A stretch of DNA of 64,000 nucleotides. Source: Brachybacterium endophyticum. GTDB taxonomy: Bacteria > Actinomycetota > Actinomycetes > Actinomycetales > Dermabacteraceae. The translations under genes were made by a program, and so were the position numbers. Below are positions 61,516 through 64,000 of this stretch, one piece after another; position 1 is the first letter of the stretch, and every line of letters begins with the position of its first letter. Location of the stretch: NCBI RefSeq assembly GCF_003130585.1, contig NZ_QFKX01000002.1, positions 434,001 through 498,000 on the forward strand. The letters are read 5' to 3'. The notes beneath the pieces are model-generated. The model saw only the letters and a list, made by a program, of their open reading frames with translations, was not told the origin of the DNA and did no database searches.

Positions 61516-62345
61516 CCACGACGACCACCCCGAACCACTCCGGGCCTTCGAAGGCGTCCGCTCCCTCGCACCGCGCGTCGCCCGCCGGTCCCACGCGTGC
61601 CCCCGGCACCGTGCGTCCGCTGCTGGACCTGCGTCAGGTGCTCGACACCCTGGCGATGCGGATCCTGCTGGCCGTCAGCGGCGTGTGCGTGCTGGGCATG
61701 GCCCTGCTCGCCACGGTCCTGCAGCCGCTCATCCTCGAGCCCGACATCCAGGTCTCCTCCGGCGGCGCCCTGATCGCCGTCTCGCTCGTCCTCTCGGTCG
61801 TGCTGCCGGTGCTTACCGTGCTCACGGTCGCGGGGGAGTGGCCGCAGTCGATCCAGCAGACCTTCCTGCTGCGCCCGCGCCGCACGGGAGTGCTGGTCTC
61901 CAAGGTGATCGCGGCGCTCGCGATCACGATCCTGGTGATGGCCGTGACCTTCGGTCTCGCACTGGGACTCTCCGCGCTCGTCGGCTCCGTCTCGGGCCGC
62001 GGCGCCTCGTTCCAGAACCTCGGGGACAACATCCTGGGCCTGGGGCTCGCCGGCCTGTTCTCGGCTCTCTTCGCGATCGCCTGCGCCACGCTCCTCCAGG
62101 GCACGGCCCTGGCCATGGTCGTCTCGATCGTCGTGCCGTTCGTGGTCACCATCGCCGGCAACCTGATCGGCGCGCTGGGCTCGCAGACGGTCTCCGACGT
62201 GCTGAGGTACGTGGATCTCTCGACGGCGGCCCAGGCGATCGCGACGAACCAGATCGAGGTCTCCAGCATCATGGCCCCCGTGCTGCTCATCGTCCTGCCG
62301 TTCATCGCGGGCGCCATCCGCTGGTCGCGCCGCGAGATCGGCTGA
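61512..62345 (+). CDS. ABC exporter permease
   Basis: 277 aa with six TM segments (ILLAVSGVCVLGMALLATVL; ALIAVSLVLSVVLPVLTVLT; ALAITILVMAVTFGLALGLS; LGLAGLFSALFAIACATLL; AMVVSIVVPFVVTIAGNLIG; MAPVLLIVLPFIAGAIRW). VAGEWPQSIQQTFLLRPRR between TM2 and TM3 matches ABC-2-type permeases. Partner of the preceding ATPase. Its stop codon is inside a 17-bp tandem repeat. Confidence 0.9.
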   Translation: MTTTTTPNHSGPSKASAPSHRASPAGPTRAPGTVRPLLDLRQVLDTLAMRILLAVSGVCVLGMALLATVLQPLILEPDIQVSSGGALIAVSLVLSVVLPVLTVLTVAGEWPQSIQQTFLLRPRRTGVLVSKVIAALAITILVMAVTFGLALGLSALVGSVSGRGASFQNLGDNILGLGLAGLFSALFAIACATLLQGTALAMVVSIVVPFVVTIAGNLIGALGSQTVSDVLRYVDLSTAAQAIATNQIEVSSIMAPVLLIVLPFIAGAIRWSRREIG

Positions 62346-62380
62346 ACCGCGAGATCGGCTGATCCGCGAGATCGGCCTGG
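62331..62380 (+). repeat. Three ~17-bp tandem copies spanning the permease stop
   Basis: Copies of CGCGAGATCGGCTGAWC at 62331, 62348 and 62365 (third diverged). The first contains the real TGA; the second puts a TGA in another frame. Confidence 0.75.
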
Positions 62381-62419
62381 CCGGCCGTGGCTGAACGGGG
62401 CTCGGGGCGCCCGCGTCCC

Positions 62420-62425
62420 TAGGAT
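62420..62425 (+). promoter_or_regulatory. -10 element (TAGGAT) for the lipoprotein hydrolase
   Basis: 40 bp upstream of the ATG, with AGGAG at 62454-62458 as ribosome site. Confidence 0.4.
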
Positions 62426-62465
62426 GGGCGGGCACCCCGTGCCCCCGATCCCCAGGAGCAGCCCC

Positions 62466-64000
62466 ATGCAGCGCACCCGTTCGCACCGAGGCGCCCTGCG
62501 CGTGCTCGCCGGCGCCGCCGCGACAGCGCTCCTGCTCTCCGGGTGCAGCCTGCTCGACGCCGGCGGCGACGGCGACCAGCCGGGCGGCGGATCGAAGGGA
62601 TCGGGATCGAGCAGCGCGAGCGACGGCGCGTCGGCAGGGTCCTCGGCCGGGGCGTCCGGCGACGGGTCGACCCCGCCGCTCGCGGAGCTCGGCACCTCCC
62701 ACGCGAAGGACCTGCCCGGGGACCCGGCCGAGAGCTCGGACTACGCCGAGTACTACGACCAGCACGCGGACTGGGGGACCTGTGATCAGGGCGTGCGCGA
62801 CGAAGCCGCGATCCCGGGCCTCGAGTGCGCGAGCGTCAAGGTGCCGCGCGCCTGGGACGATCCCGGGGCGGAGGACGTCGAGATCGCGATGGTGCGCCTG
62901 CCCGCCACCGGCGACCCCAAGGGGACGCTCATGACCAACCCCGGCGGGCCCGGCAACTCCGGCGTCGACTTCCTCGCCGAGAACGGTGACTACCTGTTCA
63001 ACCAGGAGGTCCGCCGGAACTACGACCTCGTCAGCTTCGACCCCCGCGGGGTCTCCCGGTCCGAGGGCGTGCGCTGCCTCGATGATGAGCAGACCGACGA
63101 GTACCGCGCCGACACCTTCGACGGCGGCACCCCGGAGGGCCTCACGAAGTCCCTGGACTGGATGGAGAAGATCAGCGACGCGTGCGAGAAGAACTCCGGG
63201 GACCTGCTGCCCTACCTCGACACCTACTCCGCGGCGCGCGACATGGACGTGCTGCGCGCGGCCGTGGGCGATGATTCCCTGAACTACATGGGCTTCTCCT
63301 ACGGCACCTACCTCGGCTCGATCTACGCCGACCTCTATCCCGACCGGGTGGGGCGCTTCGTGCTGGACGGCGCGATGGAGCCGAGCCTGACGGCGGACGA
63401 GCTCGTCGCCGGCCAGGCCGAGGGGTTCCAGAAGGCCACCGAATCCTTCGCGAAGTTCTGCACCGAGCGCGAGGACTGCCCGATGGAGTCCTCCTCGCCG
63501 AAGCAGGCCACCAGCGAGCTCAGCGACCTGCTCGACTCGATCTCCGACGAGCCTCTGCCGACGACGGATCCCGATCGCCCGCTCACCGGCGCGCTCGCGG
63601 CTGCGGGCATGCAGATGACCCTGTACAGCAACGACTACTGGAGCCTGGGCGTCGACGCCCTGAAGGACGCGAAGAACGGTGACGGCACCGCGCTGCTGGC
63701 CCTGGCGGACCTCTCGGCCGGCCGTCAGGACGACGGCTCCTACAAGGGCAACGACCTCTTCGCGATCAACGCCGTGAACTGCCTGGACCGCCCGGGGGTG
63801 AAGGACCTGGACTGGCAGAAGAAGGAGAGCAAGCGCCTGCTGAAGGAGTACCCGGCCGCGGGCATGACCGACTACTCGCAGGCCATGTGCGACCTGTGGC
63901 CGGTCAAGCCCCTGCGGGAGCCCGCTCCCGTGCACGCCGAGGGCAGCGGCGAGATCGTGGTGGTGGGCACGACCAGGGATCCGGCGACCCCCTACGCCTG
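62466..64000 (+). CDS. Secreted TAP-like alpha/beta-hydrolase lipoprotein (partial)
   Basis: At least 511 aa; runs off the window. Lipoprotein signal with lipobox LLLSGCS (Cys ~27), then a Gly/Ser linker (GGGSKGSGSSSASDGASAG). The hydrolase core has oxyanion-region NPGGPGNSG, nucleophile S278 in MGFSYGTYLGS, and VGTTRDPATPYAW at the end, which is the start of the TAP C-terminal domain holding Asp/His. Tripeptidyl-aminopeptidase-like (SlpD/E type); cleaves short peptides or esters outside the cell. Own promoter, separate from the ABC exporter. Confidence 0.9.
   Translation, partial: MQRTRSHRGALRVLAGAAATALLLSGCSLLDAGGDGDQPGGGSKGSGSSSASDGASAGSSAGASGDGSTPPLAELGTSHAKDLPGDPAESSDYAEYYDQHADWGTCDQGVRDEAAIPGLECASVKVPRAWDDPGAEDVEIAMVRLPATGDPKGTLMTNPGGPGNSGVDFLAENGDYLFNQEVRRNYDLVSFDPRGVSRSEGVRCLDDEQTDEYRADTFDGGTPEGLTKSLDWMEKISDACEKNSGDLLPYLDTYSAARDMDVLRAAVGDDSLNYMGFSYGTYLGSIYADLYPDRVGRFVLDGAMEPSLTADELVAGQAEGFQKATESFAKFCTEREDCPMESSSPKQATSELSDLLDSISDEPLPTTDPDRPLTGALAAAGMQMTLYSNDYWSLGVDALKDAKNGDGTALLALADLSAGRQDDGSYKGNDLFAINAVNCLDRPGVKDLDWQKKESKRLLKEYPAAGMTDYSQAMCDLWPVKPLREPAPVHAEGSGEIVVVGTTRDPATPYA

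Overview
The window is a high-GC (about 70% by eye) chromosomal segment from an actinobacterium. A Micrococcales member close to Brachybacterium/Dermabacteraceae is my best guess. Signs are GTG starts, weak or absent Shine-Dalgarno sites with several leaderless promoters, a Corynebacterium-style myo-inositol cluster, a fused MrpA/B antiporter, a DUF222/HNH protein and the single-gene Dcd of actinobacteria. I see no phage, plasmid, insertion sequence or CRISPR.

Layout. 1-9.7 kb: end of an RpiR/SIS regulator, an aldo/keto reductase, an ABC-F ATPase, a blasticidin-S-deaminase-like enzyme fused to an ASCH domain, O-acetylhomoserine sulfhydrylase (metY), two tandem HAD phosphatases and an NHLRC2-like thioredoxin/NHL protein. 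9.8-19.3 kb: a large membrane protein that looks like a catalytically dead membrane pyrophosphatase, TetR regulators, a VOC protein, tRNA-Gly, dcd, a conserved hypothetical and a DUF222/HNH protein. 19.3-37.5 kb: a complete myo-inositol catabolism locus in two divergent arms. The leftward arm is iolD, mmsA/iolA, iolE, a TIM-barrel epimerase and a dehydrogenase. The rightward arm is iolT, a dehydrogenase, an epimerase, a frameshifted tautomerase, iolC, a Cgl0159-like aldolase, iolB, iolG, a second transporter and a GntR regulator. A shared motif close to TTTGTNNGGACA lies in front of the transcription units and is probably the GntR (IolR) operator. 37.5-46 kb: an Atg22-like MFS protein and a six-gene Mrp cation/proton antiporter operon whose C, F and G subunits carry unusual hydrophilic tails.

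46-52.5 kb: tRNA-Phe, tRNA-Asp and tRNA-Glu on the minus strand, separated by metabolic genes: an MDR oxidoreductase, a Tat-exported GH109-like glycosidase with a secreted NEW3-domain partner, and a formate dehydrogenase whose NAD-determining Asp is replaced by Lys. 52.5-64 kb: a minimal metallopeptidase, a membrane-anchored propeller protein, a flavin monooxygenase, a NIPSNAP protein, a methyltransferase remnant, a TetR/SDR pair, a DUF2975-Xre pair bracketed by a 16-bp direct repeat, a NarL-type two-component system divergent from an ABC exporter, and the start of a secreted TAP-like peptidase lipoprotein.

The main functional unit is the inositol locus: uptake (two MFS carriers), oxidation (IolG), dehydration (IolE), ring cleavage (IolD), isomerisation (IolB), phosphorylation (IolC), aldol cleavage (Cgl0159-like in place of IolJ) and conversion to acetyl/propionyl-CoA (MmsA). 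The most surprising items are the pyrophosphatase pseudoenzyme, the probable NADP-linked formate dehydrogenase, the deaminase-ASCH fusion and the repeat-flanked DUF2975-Xre cassette.
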